The notes under the pieces were generated by a model. The model had not been told where the DNA came from. It made no database searches and saw only the letters and a list, made by a program, of their open reading frames with translations. From Lachnospiraceae bacterium (GTDB taxonomy: Bacteria; Bacillota; Clostridia; Lachnospirales; Lachnospiraceae), in NCBI GenBank assembly GCA_017514845.1, contig JAFWIM010000230.1, positions 1-52,886 of the forward strand: a stretch of 52,886 nucleotides of DNA, written 5' to 3'. Made by a program: the position numbers and the translations under genes. Below are positions 1-8,097 of the stretch, in pieces (within the stretch, counting starts at the first letter, position 1; the number at the start of each line of letters is the position of its first letter).

Positions 1-676
1 AGACGACGTGCTTCGGATCAAAGTCGACCGGGATGCCCCATGTAAAGGAGGTCCTGGAGACGCACAGATCCTGAAGGCCCGGAAGAAGGAAGTTATTCAT
101 CATCTCGTTCTTGCGGGACTCCGGCTGAATGAATTCCGGATGTGTATTGATGTGCTCAATCAGGCGGTCAGCGTATTTGCTCATGCGGAAGAAGTAGGCT
201 TCCTCGGAGGCCGGGGTGACTTCACCGCCGCACTCAGGACATTTGCCGTCCACAAGCTGCGATTCCGTGTAGAAGGACTCGCACTCCTGGCAGTACATAC
301 CCTTGTACTCGCCCTTGTAGATGTCGCCCTTTTCATACATCTTCTTGAAGATCTTCTGAATCTGTTTCTCATGATCCGCGTCTGTTGTTCGGATAAACTT
401 GTCGTAGGACGTATTCATCAGATCCCAGATCCGGCGGACTTCACCGGCTGTCTTATCGACGAATTCCTTCGGTGTGAGACCCGCATCGTGAGCGCGGGAC
501 TCAATCTTCTGGCCATGCTCGTCTGTTCCTGTCTGGAAGAAAACATCATAGCCCTGCTGCCTCTTGAATCTGGCGATCGAGTCAGCAAGAATAATCTCAT
601 ATGTATTTCCGATATGCGGCTTGCCTGAAGTATAGGCAATCGCTGTCGTGATGTAGTATTTGCCTCTGTCTTGCAT
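1..676 (-). CDS. metG: Methionyl-tRNA synthetase, N-terminal part (cut by window edge)
   Basis: Class I aminoacyl-tRNA synthetase that charges tRNA-Met in the cytoplasm. Only the first 225 codons are visible; the gene runs off the left edge. The class I signature HIGN follows the first strand (PHIGNTYE, about residues 20-27). It is followed by TGTDEHGQKIE, and the zinc-binding knuckle has two visible Cys pairs (CQEC and CPEC, about residues 125-145). The visible part ends in SRTSFTWGIPV, a segment typical of MetRS. The ATG at 676 is chosen because AGGAGG lies 8 bases upstream; an overlapping ATG directly next to the Shine-Dalgarno is in another frame. Its own promoter lies just upstream. No T-box antiterminator sequence is visible in the leader. 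Confidence 0.96.
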   Translation of the reverse strand, partial: MQDRGKYYITTAIAYTSGKPHIGNTYEIILADSIARFKRQQGYDVFFQTGTDEHGQKIESRAHDAGLTPKEFVDKTAGEVRRIWDLMNTSYDKFIRTTDADHEKQIQKIFKKMYEKGDIYKGEYKGMYCQECESFYTESQLVDGKCPECGGEVTPASEEAYFFRMSKYADRLIEHINTHPEFIQPESRKNEMMNNFLLPGLQDLCVSRTSFTWGIPVDFDPKHVV

Positions 677-709
677 TATGCATTCCTCCTAAAAACAAAG
701 TACGTTTCA

Positions 710-738
710 AATATACCGTATTTCCGCAGATTTATCAA
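710..738 (-). promoter_or_regulatory. Predicted sigma-A type promoter of metG
   Basis: Reading the minus strand, TTGATA (738-733) and TATATT (715-710) are separated by exactly 17 bases. The metG start codon lies about 35 bases further on, giving a short leader. Seen directly by motif; no transcript data. Confidence 0.72.
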
Positions 739-781
739 TGACTAACACATATTCTGCCCGGTTTCACAGCCTTTCACAGCC

Positions 782-968
782 CAGACAGGCTGCATCGAAG
801 TTCAGGAGCCGGCGCAAACATCATCTTCATCGAAAAACGTCGGTCCTTCCCTGCGAGCTTGCACAGGCGTCAAGCCGCCTGCGCGATCTCTCAGTCGGAC
901 CGACAATGTTTTTCTCACGAAGATGAATGCTTTGCTGCCGGTAACGAAGAATTTAAACAGCCTGTCTG
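782..968. repeat. Long imperfect palindrome (187 bases) between DUF2298 gene and metG promoter
   Basis: Nested arms pair in order: 782-792 with 958-968 (11 of 11 bases), 822-828 with 919-925 (7 of 7), 833-838 with 908-913, 839-846 with 897-904 (8 of 8), and a terminal hairpin 864-869 with 876-881. The sequence between the outer and second arms is also recognisably complementary with indels. Either strand could fold into one long hairpin. It fills most of the 342-base gap, which holds no convincing gene. It could end transcription of the DUF2298 gene, or be a miniature mobile repeat; no target-site duplication is obvious. Confidence 0.75.
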
Positions 969-1018
969 CGCTGTCACTTACCAGGCAAAAACTCGTTACT
1001 GAACACCTCACGGATATA

Positions 1019-3229
1019 TCAACCCGCGACTTTTAATATATACGTCGACACGCCGTCCGAATATGCCACCGTGCCTATGCTCTGCAGCAGAGTGTCGTTA
1101 ATATTGGCATACATCGACCGCTCAAGAGAGCCTATATATATGTAAGAAATATTGTATTTCTTAATCAGGTCACGCACCGTCTGCTCATCCTCCCCGGTGT
1201 AGATCGTCTCAATATCCGCCGACCTCTCATTCAGGAGATCCGTATCGCTCCGCCACAGCCACTCGTGGACATACCAGCCCCTGACCGTCGGCAGGCCCGT
1301 CGCGACCGACACGCGCTCATAGCCGGTATAGCTGTCGCCCGGGGCTTCGAGAACGACCGGCCGGCCGCTGACCGTGTTGTTGAGCCAGGCGATGGCATCA
1401 AAATCCGACGGGAATGACTGGTCCACGAAGACGGATGCATCGGTGCTGATCCGAAGACTCCTGTCCATGATATTTCCGAACCAGTCTTTTGAGCTTCTCA
1501 CTATGAATCCGCCGGTCATGAGAAGAATGAAGCAGAGCACCATGCTCACTGCCTGTGCCCAGAGCTTCCTCACGACCGTGAGTGTGCGGATGATCACATA
1601 GGGCATGACCATGCCAAACAAAATAAAGGCCTGATACGTGAGCTTGAACATTGTGTTGGCCCGGTAGTGCTCTCCCGAATAAATATCCTTGACAAAAATA
1701 ACTTCCGGCATGTAAATGAGGCCGAGCGCGCACAGAGCCAGCAGCAGCGCGGCAAGATCGGGGTATGCGATCGGCTCTGCGGTTTCTTTTGTCCCTGTTT
1801 TTTTCGCGGATGGGATCCTTCCCTGCTCGAGAAGCAGGCAGATGATATAAAACAGAGTACAAATGATCGGCAACCCCCACAGCACCATGAACTGATAGAA
1901 CACCGTGTGGGTATGAGTGAAGCCGATCTCCGTAGAGATCTGATCAAATGTCATCGTGAACGGCAGGCAGGCAATTGTCCCGATGAGGAATGCGGAGACC
2001 GCCTGTCCTCCCATGACAATGGCAAATCCCATGAGGTCATCCCGGTACTTTCTGAGGTTCATGAAGAAAATCAGCGCGCCGCAGACGACGAAGTAGATCG
2101 GGAAATCCCAGTAGTTCGTGAACTTGAAGACACCCGTGAATATGCCTATGAGGATAATCTCCGGACGCAGGATCTCGGCAAGGAGGACCTTCCAGTCCGC
2201 TTTTGCCACAGTTGCTTTCTCTGCTCCATCGCCTTCCGGCACAGACAGCGATTTCGCTTCGCTGTCAGCAACCGGTACAGAAGCGGCTGCCTTCTTCGCC
2301 TCGATCTCCCGCGCAATCTTCTGCACGCAGGCATATGCGATCGCCGTAACGCAGACTACGAACATGACGTTGATGTAGTGGGCGTGAAGGTCGCCAAGCA
2401 CTGTTGAATAGGCAGGAAACTCATGGATCGTCTTATCCGGCAGATCCGGGTCATAGCCTATATATCTCGTCGAATCCGGGAACCAGTAGCTGTAGTCCGG
2501 ATTCGTGAGCTCTTTAATGATGCCGTACAAAATATAGTGGACGTTGCCGCAGAAGGCGACAGCAAAGCCGCCGATGAGACCGGCAGCCCACCTTGCCCAC
2601 TTGCGACCATCCTGCAGACGGTCGGAAATAAGCTGATAGCACAGGGAGAACGGCATCACAAAAGAAAATGCCGCAACTGTCGCCCGCATGATATTGTAGC
2701 CCACACCGACGCCGATTCCGGAGGTCTTGACCAGCCATGCAGCAATATACTGTCCGCCGTAATAATAGTTGATGCTCTCCCCTGAGAACCACATATCCTC
2801 GAACGGCATATAGAGAGACCTCGTCATGGAAGTCATGAAGGCATAGTCCATGAACTTCTCCGTTCCGTAGGCTTCCGGTTTGAAACCGATGATATAGACC
2901 CAGGCTGCGAGGACGACAAAGAATATGGCCTCCTCGATCACGATCAGCTTAAGATCCACGCCCCGGATTATATCTCTCATATTCAGCTTGAAAAAGGCAA
3001 GAATGTTCAGGGCGATCAAAAAGCCTGTAACGATCAGGCAGTTTCTCTGGATAAACGAAATGATGTGCGCAGTATTCAGCACAAAAAATACCCAGGCCGT
3101 GAGGAAGATCCCCAGACTCTTAGAGAACAGCCACCCGCGGTCATCAAAATGGCGGAAGACCCAGGCCGATAATGGCATGAAACCTGTTCCCAATAATGTA
3201 ATTGTCAGCCACCAGATAAATATCTCCAC
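1019..3229 (-). CDS. DUF2298 (YYY family) polytopic membrane protein
   Basis: Large integral membrane protein of 736 residues. The diagnostic triple tyrosine is present as INYYYGG near residue 153, followed by many hydrophobic segments. A C-terminal soluble part contains a motif reading GWYVHEWLWR, both typical of the DUF2298/Chlor_Arch_YYY family. Members are thought to be membrane glycosyltransferase-like enzymes, but the reaction is not established, so no substrate is assigned. The start is a GTG at 3229 with AAGGAG about 10 bases upstream. A promoter is visible 100 bases before it. It is convergent with nothing and reads towards metG, from which it is separated by the long palindrome. A Lys/Ala-rich linker around residues 310-345 joins two membrane blocks. 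Confidence 0.88.
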   Translation of the reverse strand: MEIFIWWLTITLLGTGFMPLSAWVFRHFDDRGWLFSKSLGIFLTAWVFFVLNTAHIISFIQRNCLIVTGFLIALNILAFFKLNMRDIIRGVDLKLIVIEEAIFFVVLAAWVYIIGFKPEAYGTEKFMDYAFMTSMTRSLYMPFEDMWFSGESINYYYGGQYIAAWLVKTSGIGVGVGYNIMRATVAAFSFVMPFSLCYQLISDRLQDGRKWARWAAGLIGGFAVAFCGNVHYILYGIIKELTNPDYSYWFPDSTRYIGYDPDLPDKTIHEFPAYSTVLGDLHAHYINVMFVVCVTAIAYACVQKIAREIEAKKAAASVPVADSEAKSLSVPEGDGAEKATVAKADWKVLLAEILRPEIILIGIFTGVFKFTNYWDFPIYFVVCGALIFFMNLRKYRDDLMGFAIVMGGQAVSAFLIGTIACLPFTMTFDQISTEIGFTHTHTVFYQFMVLWGLPIICTLFYIICLLLEQGRIPSAKKTGTKETAEPIAYPDLAALLLALCALGLIYMPEVIFVKDIYSGEHYRANTMFKLTYQAFILFGMVMPYVIIRTLTVVRKLWAQAVSMVLCFILLMTGGFIVRSSKDWFGNIMDRSLRISTDASVFVDQSFPSDFDAIAWLNNTVSGRPVVLEAPGDSYTGYERVSVATGLPTVRGWYVHEWLWRSDTDLLNERSADIETIYTGEDEQTVRDLIKKYNISYIYIGSLERSMYANINDTLLQSIGTVAYSDGVSTYILKVAG

Positions 3230-3324
3230 TTAAAAGTTTCTCCTTTTCATCGGTCTTTCCCATAATTTACCGTTAAGCAGGCGCTGTAAACAGCAAAAAT
3301 GCCAATTGCCGCCTGTGAAATATC

Positions 3325-3353
3325 AGTATACCCTTTTTGGCATGGGGTTACAA
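3325..3353 (-). promoter_or_regulatory. Predicted promoter of the DUF2298 gene
   Basis: On the minus strand TTGTAA (3353-3348), a 17-base spacer and TATACT (3330-3325) form a good sigma-A type promoter. The leader before the GTG start is about 90 bases and holds a small GCTG/CAGC hairpin. Confidence 0.7.
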
Positions 3354-3402
3354 GAGGAAGGAATTCTCTTTATTTTCCGACACATAAAGCAGGATATACA
3401 TC

Positions 3403-3437
3403 AAAAGAGCAGGACCGAAATCAATCGGATCCTGCTC
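3403..3437 (-). terminator. Rho-independent terminator after the LRR kinase gene
   Basis: Minus-strand hairpin with arms GAGCAGGA and TCCTGCTC (3437-3430 and 3414-3407), plus an inner CCGA/TCGG pair and one bulged A. It is followed by TTTTGA. It lies about 50 bases past the stop of the kinase gene and would end the T7SS block. Confidence 0.6.
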
Positions 3438-3488
3438 GGCATTCTTCGCTGCACCCTCGAGTGTTTCGATAGGGGCAATTGATTTAAG

Positions 3489-5993
3489 TCACACATAAAT
3501 CGTCGCATTTCGCAGATTATCCAGCGGACTCATATCTGTGATCTGATTGCCGCTGAGGTCAAGATAAACCAGACGCACCAATTCTCCCAGCGCGGAGACA
3601 TCCGTTATACTGTTATTTGACAGATCCAATTCCACGAGCTCTGAGAGATTATAAAAGCCGAACAGATCACTGATCATATTATTGGAAAGATCCAGAAACT
3701 GAAGCTTCAAGCATAATGTTACGGCGTATGGGTCGGAAATCCTGTTATATCCAAGATACAGCTCTTCCAGATTAAACAGATTCATAAGTGGAATAACATC
3801 CGTGATATTATTATACGTAAGACCTAAAGAAGTAATACCGTAGAGCCCTTCCAGGGGCTTCAGATCACTTATCTGATTTACCTGAAGATCCAGTATCTCC
3901 AAAGAACTCAGTTGTGAAAGCGGACTGATATCCGAAATCTGATTATTGCGAAGTTCCAGCGTCCTGAGATTTGTCAGGCCGCTTATTGGGCTTATATCCT
4001 TGATACTCATATCGTTGAGATATAACTGTTTGAGCCGGGTAAGGTGTGACAGCGGCTCAATAGAAACGACTGCATTTCCTTCAAGTGACAGCCACTCAAG
4101 ATAGTCCAGATCTGACAATGCTTCTATATCAGAGATTACGTTATCACTGAGATCCAGATATGAGAGATTGCTCATCTCTGAGAGAGCACTGATATTTGAG
4201 ATCCCCCAGCCGGATAATCTGAGTTCGGTAATGTTCTCTACATCACTGTGCATGATATCCCGGTCGGTTATATTAGTGGCCTCCCGCATCGCAGCTTCAA
4301 GACTGTCATCATCCCATATGACAGCATAATCATTCTCGTGATAAGATGGTGCGTCTCCGGTATCGCCTGTCACGATTGTAGCCGAAGCTTTCGTCATGGT
4401 TGACTGGCCTTCCGTCTTTCCGTTATCTCCCACATCGTTAATTGAATTCTGAGGGGTCATATCGACTATATTCCCATCAGCAGCATCATTCAGGTCATTC
4501 TCTGATTGATTTCCATTGGAAGTGCTGACATCGCTCTTCTTTTGAGCCGTTCCGACCGGCTTTCTCGGTTTAAATACGCCTGTAACCGTGAGAAGGCTGA
4601 TAGCCAGCACAATTATTGCGGCACCTGCGACCAGGCCAAGAAGGATGACGGTTTTTTTGTCTTTCCTGTTTCCGGTCAGGGCTCCTCTACCTGCCTGCCC
4701 TGCAAATCCCATTGTCCCGGTCGTTCCTTGAATGCCTGTCGTTCCCCCAGATTTCGATATACCGGTCGTGCCGGCAGTACCTGTTATGTCTGTTGTTACT
4801 GTAACAGTATGAAAACCCGTCCCATAATCTCCGGTTGTTCCTGTGCTTCCATGAGTCCCTGTCGATCCTGTGCTGCCGCCGATTCCTGTCGATCCTGTAC
4901 TCCCACGTGATCCTGTACCGCCTGTATTACCCGTATTTCCGGGAGCTGTCCCTGTTGCAGTCGATCCTTTTTCCCTTTTCCGGAACAAGTCCAATTTGGG
5001 ACGATTGATCCTGCCCGAAGCTGCCTTGCTGTGCCCCATGGAAGAGTCAAATGCTGTCATAAGATCCGACATACTTTGATAACGTTCATGCACGCCAAGG
5101 GCGAGACCTGTCAACAGTACTTTTTCCTGCGCGGCCTCTATTGACGCACCGAGCTCTGAAGGTAAGGGCATGACAGTATTGCCGCTTCTCGCGAGCGCAT
5201 TTGTCGGAGCGCTGCCTGTCATCAGATAATACATTGTCGCGCAGACTGCATATACGTCCGTCCACGGTCCCTGCTTATTAGTTCCCTGATACTGCTCGAG
5301 CGGTGCATACCCGGGACTCAGCACAACAGTCGTTTTGTTGTTCAGTTCTCCGTAGTACCTTGCAGTGCCAAAGTCCATCAGCTTAGACGTTCCGTCCTGC
5401 TGGATCATTATGTTCGTAGGTCCTATATCCCTGTGGATCAGACCCTCACTGTGGATCACCTGCAGAGCTGACATAACAGGGCGCATGAGCTGGTACGCCT
5501 GATTGAACGTAAGCACTCCATACTGCTTTACATATTCTTTCGCGTTGACACCATTGACGTATTCCATCACGATATACGCGGTATTGTTCTCCTGAAAATA
5601 ATCATAGACCGTCACAACAGAGGGAAGCTCTGCAAACTTTGCCAGATTCTGGGCCTCAGCATAGAATCTCTGCTTCCATTTCTGCACATTCTGAATGTCT
5701 GCCGTATCCTGTATAAAAACAGTATTTCCCACAGAAGAATCTCTGGTCACAACAGATGACAGATAAAATTCTTTAATCGCTGTGCGTTTATTCAGAATTG
5801 TATCCAGTCCAAGATAGGTAATGCCGAAGCCTCCTTTGCCGAGACTATGACCGACAATATATCGATTATTTAAAATGCTGCCCGCTTTGAGCATAAAGGA
5901 TGCATTGGATGAATCCAACTGCCTGCCGCAATACGGGCAGATCCCGACCGGACTTTTAGACTCTGTCAAACAATGTGGACAATAGTATGCCAT
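3489..5993 (-). CDS. Membrane Ser/Thr protein kinase with zinc ribbon, Gly-Thr repeats and internalin-like LRR ectodomain
   Basis: Predicted sensor kinase of 834 residues. Order: zinc ribbon (Cys 5, 8, 19, 22); protein kinase domain (about 45-320) with GKGGFG at 52, AIK at 72, HRD at 187 and DFG at 207; a Gly-Thr collagen-like linker (about 345-435); one membrane segment (about 450-472); then about eleven 22-residue leucine-rich repeats of internalin type (about 590-830) outside the cell. The Lys of HRDxKxxN is Gly (HRDIGPTN), as in several Firmicute kinases, and all key acidic residues are present, so activity is likely. The ATG at 5993 is chosen because GGAGG precedes it; an upstream alternative has no ribosome binding site. 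It is the last gene of the T7SS block and would bind an external ligand through its LRRs. The ligand is unknown. Confidence 0.9.
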   Translation of the reverse strand: MAYYCPHCLTESKSPVGICPYCGRQLDSSNASFMLKAGSILNNRYIVGHSLGKGGFGITYLGLDTILNKRTAIKEFYLSSVVTRDSSVGNTVFIQDTADIQNVQKWKQRFYAEAQNLAKFAELPSVVTVYDYFQENNTAYIVMEYVNGVNAKEYVKQYGVLTFNQAYQLMRPVMSALQVIHSEGLIHRDIGPTNIMIQQDGTSKLMDFGTARYYGELNNKTTVVLSPGYAPLEQYQGTNKQGPWTDVYAVCATMYYLMTGSAPTNALARSGNTVMPLPSELGASIEAAQEKVLLTGLALGVHERYQSMSDLMTAFDSSMGHSKAASGRINRPKLDLFRKREKGSTATGTAPGNTGNTGGTGSRGSTGSTGIGGSTGSTGTHGSTGTTGDYGTGFHTVTVTTDITGTAGTTGISKSGGTTGIQGTTGTMGFAGQAGRGALTGNRKDKKTVILLGLVAGAAIIVLAISLLTVTGVFKPRKPVGTAQKKSDVSTSNGNQSENDLNDAADGNIVDMTPQNSINDVGDNGKTEGQSTMTKASATIVTGDTGDAPSYHENDYAVIWDDDSLEAAMREATNITDRDIMHSDVENITELRLSGWGISNISALSEMSNLSYLDLSDNVISDIEALSDLDYLEWLSLEGNAVVSIEPLSHLTRLKQLYLNDMSIKDISPISGLTNLRTLELRNNQISDISPLSQLSSLEILDLQVNQISDLKPLEGLYGITSLGLTYNNITDVIPLMNLFNLEELYLGYNRISDPYAVTLCLKLQFLDLSNNMISDLFGFYNLSELVELDLSNNSITDVSALGELVRLVYLDLSGNQITDMSPLDNLRNATIYV

Positions 5994-6034
5994 AATCCCC
6001 CTCCGAAAAGTAAAACTACACTTTTTCAAACGCC

Positions 6035-6075
6035 TTTAAGAGGGATACGGGCACTCAAGCCCTATCCCTCTTAAA
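6035..6075 (-). terminator. Strong 17-pair hairpin between T7SS cassette and kinase gene, without a clear U-tract
   Basis: Arms 6035-6047 plus GGGC pair with GCCC plus 6063-6075, with one bulged C and a 6-base loop. The sequence after it on the minus strand is AAGGCG and not a T run. It may be a weak terminator, an attenuator or an RNA-stability element; the symmetric sequence works for either strand. Confidence 0.5.
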
Positions 6076-6094
6076 CAAAGCCTCATTCTATTAC

Positions 6095-6691
6095 TCATTT
6101 ACGTTTTCTACGGCATATCTGCCATTCAGCTATCCATCTGTCCCATATTCTGAACACTATAAGCATGAGACATTGCATGAACCAAAAAACAGAGTACCCC
6201 AGCAGAGTAAACAATGATCCACTTTCGCGAATAAACACCGGAACGCCGATTATACCCAGAATAAGAATTAAATGAAATATAGTATACAATCGGTTTTCAG
6301 ACTTCAGTCTCTTTACGGCTTCTTCTTTTTCCATAGCACCGGCGAGAGGCGATCCCTCATAGTGCCGATCCCAGACACTTCTTACTTTTCTGCTTAAAAT
6401 GATGGCGGGTCCTGTTCCGATGACTGCAGACAGAAGTACATGCCAAGCCACGGAAAATCGTTCATCTAATGTGACCACCGGCATCTGCCTCACCGCAATA
6501 TATAACAGTAACGCAATAAGCGGTGCTGCCAACGGGACTCCTTCCGTCGCAAAATCCAACAACTTCTTTTTGCGCTCCACTTCTGTTCGGGTGCCGGAAA
6601 GCACGTCTGTTGTATATGCGCGAAACTGTTCTGTCGCGGTATCATAATAGAGTTCCTTATAATGAACGATTCCAATATATACTATGCTCAT
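6095..6691 (-). CDS. Unknown four-pass membrane protein of the T7SS substrate cassette
   Basis: No family recognised. The 198-residue protein has an N-terminal soluble stretch with several Tyr, then about four hydrophobic segments in two hairpins. The loop between them is charged (around residues 105-130), and the tail ends in a basic RRKRK. The start ATG overlaps the stop of the DUF4176 gene by 4 bases (ATGA), so translation is probably coupled; GGAG precedes it. Its position after a T7SS substrate candidate and a DUF4176 gene matches that of an unrelated DUF3592 membrane protein at 40533-41051. An immunity role for the membrane-active substrate is possible, but this is inference from position only. 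Confidence 0.75.
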   Translation of the reverse strand: MSIVYIGIVHYKELYYDTATEQFRAYTTDVLSGTRTEVERKKKLLDFATEGVPLAAPLIALLLYIAVRQMPVVTLDERFSVAWHVLLSAVIGTGPAIILSRKVRSVWDRHYEGSPLAGAMEKEEAVKRLKSENRLYTIFHLILILGIIGVPVFIRESGSLFTLLGYSVFWFMQCLMLIVFRIWDRWIAEWQICRRKRK

Positions 6692-7029
6692 ACGATCTCC
6701 GAGCCTTGATCCATATCTCCGTAGTCAATGTGAAGCCGCTTATACTCCGTCTTTTTAATCTGTTCCCGATATAATGCACGGAACTGGTCTTCCATTTTCT
6801 CATGGTATCCCCTGAACAAAATCTCTTTGACATCCTCCTGATTAAAGAAGAACACGTCTCCACCCATATAGCCTCCGGGATACGGGCATGCCATATAATC
6901 AAAATAACCGATAGTTCCGTTATTATTATATAAGGAACCTCTTGCAATTACCATAAGCGGCTGCTCTCCGGCCTTAAGTATAACAACACTGCCAAGTTCA
7001 AGCATGTTGTCCTGCTGTTTCTCTTCCAT
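6688..7029 (-). CDS. DUF4176-type T7SS accessory protein
   Basis: Small soluble protein of 113 residues. It contains a beta-rich DUF4176 core starting LELGSVVILKAGEQ, a GGDVFFFNQEDV segment and a helical C-terminal extension. DUF4176 proteins are recurrently encoded beside LXG-type T7SS substrates in Firmicutes; their biochemical role is not settled. The ATG at 7029 has AGGAG 10 bases upstream and leaves a 13-base gap after the substrate gene. A longer reading frame up to 7107 would overlap that gene and has no ribosome binding site. A paralogue sits at 41041-41346 in the same relative position. That copy keeps the GS(V/I)VLLK, FFFN and ED/DD features, which supports the assignment. Confidence 0.8.
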   Translation of the reverse strand: MEEKQQDNMLELGSVVILKAGEQPLMVIARGSLYNNNGTIGYFDYMACPYPGGYMGGDVFFFNQEDVKEILFRGYHEKMEDQFRALYREQIKKTEYKRLHIDYGDMDQGSEIV

Positions 7030-7042
7030 ATAATTCTGGCTC

Positions 7043-8080
7043 CTAACCGAATATAGTTCCCAGTGCTCGACCTCTCGGTGCAAATATCGATCGTACTCCA
7101 GCCGCAATCCGACTGCCGGTCTGCTTTATTCCTTCGGAAATCTGTTGCGCTGTCTTACCGACATGTGCTGTCAATCTATCCACAGGCTGACGTACAAAGC
7201 GGTCATATCCGGTATCTATGACATTCTGGTTAACCGCGACCGTTAAAACACAGCCGACTACCATGCCGACAACAGCTCCGACTGCCGCCCCTGCCGCAGT
7301 TCCGGCTCCGGGAATGATACTGCCTATAGCCGCGCCAATCGCACTTCCCGCTTTGGTCGCTGCCCAGCCTGTCGCCACTCCGACACCGGTATGAACCGCT
7401 GCTTTGATTCCTGCATGGACCGCTCCCTCACCTTTTGAGATCTGTCCGGCAAAGTCCAGAACTCCGCCAATAATCGGAAGCCCTATTTTTCCGAACTTCG
7501 CAACCCCCGGAGATACTTTTGCCAGCCCATATCCTATCTTGTGCTGCCAACTTCCGGGCGCATACATAGCAAAGCCTGTCGGACCCGGCATATAACCGGC
7601 GCTGAACATGCTGGCATACAGACTGACCCCGGATGGCGCTGCCTCGAGGATCTGCCCAACAGTGCTTAGACCAAGTTCTTGTTTAAAATCTTCGAAGAAT
7701 GCATTCTCACTGCCGTGCGCGTTAGCATTGCCCGCACCGTTGCCCGCAGCAAGGCCCGGACTGCCTGCCGCCGCTGTTGCCAATGCGCCGGCAATAGATG
7801 CTCCATTACCAAGTATTGCGTTTTCGGTCTGTCGGTACATATTGTATGTCGAGCTTACTGTATCATTACAGTTCCCGAGATACTGATTCATTAAGTCCAG
7901 TCTGTCAGCTATATCGTACAGACTTTTTCTGACAAGACCGTCCCGGTCAAAATTGCTAAAAATGCTTGATGCCGCCTGCCCCCTTACCGTGGCTCCGATA
8001 TCGGCAACGCCGCTTCTTATCTCTGACAGTTCCGAGATAATGCTCTGTTCAGGTACGAAATTAACACGAAAAGTTGTCAT
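7043..8080 (-). CDS. Candidate T7SS substrate with LXG-like helical N-terminus and glycine-zipper membrane segment
   Basis: Protein of 345 residues. The first 95 residues are helical, start M..FRV and end in a YxxTEN motif. The same two landmarks occur in the protein at 41390-42520, so I infer a shared export domain. An Ala/Gly/Asn-rich linker follows (about 95-125). The C-terminal half holds a long glycine-zipper segment (about 225-285, repeated GxxxG/AxxxG such as GSAIGAAIGSIIPG) able to insert in membranes, then a basic tail with APRGRALG. It sits directly after three WXG100 genes and before a DUF4176 gene, as LXG toxins often do. Membrane-permeabilising activity is plausible but not shown. 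SD and spacing are not distinctive at the ATG, which lies 17 bases after the preceding stop. Confidence 0.72.
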   Translation of the reverse strand: MTTFRVNFVPEQSIISELSEIRSGVADIGATVRGQAASSIFSNFDRDGLVRKSLYDIADRLDLMNQYLGNCNDTVSSTYNMYRQTENAILGNGASIAGALATAAAGSPGLAAGNGAGNANAHGSENAFFEDFKQELGLSTVGQILEAAPSGVSLYASMFSAGYMPGPTGFAMYAPGSWQHKIGYGLAKVSPGVAKFGKIGLPIIGGVLDFAGQISKGEGAVHAGIKAAVHTGVGVATGWAATKAGSAIGAAIGSIIPGAGTAAGAAVGAVVGMVVGCVLTVAVNQNVIDTGYDRFVRQPVDRLTAHVGKTAQQISEGIKQTGSRIAAGVRSIFAPRGRALGTIFG

Positions 8081-8097
8081 ATTTCATCAAGCCTCAA

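Noticed and set aside
677-781. T-box or other riboswitch leader for metG
   Set aside because: The leader after the predicted promoter is only about 35 bases and shows no T-box antiterminator or SAM-riboswitch core.
802-1011. Minus-strand open frame of 69 codons in the gap before metG
   Set aside because: It has a GTG start, no ribosome binding site, and lies wholly in the long palindrome, which explains the open frame.
1667-2407. Plus-strand open frame of 246 codons
   Set aside because: It is antisense to the well-supported DUF2298 gene, with no promoter or ribosome binding site and an unlikely composition.
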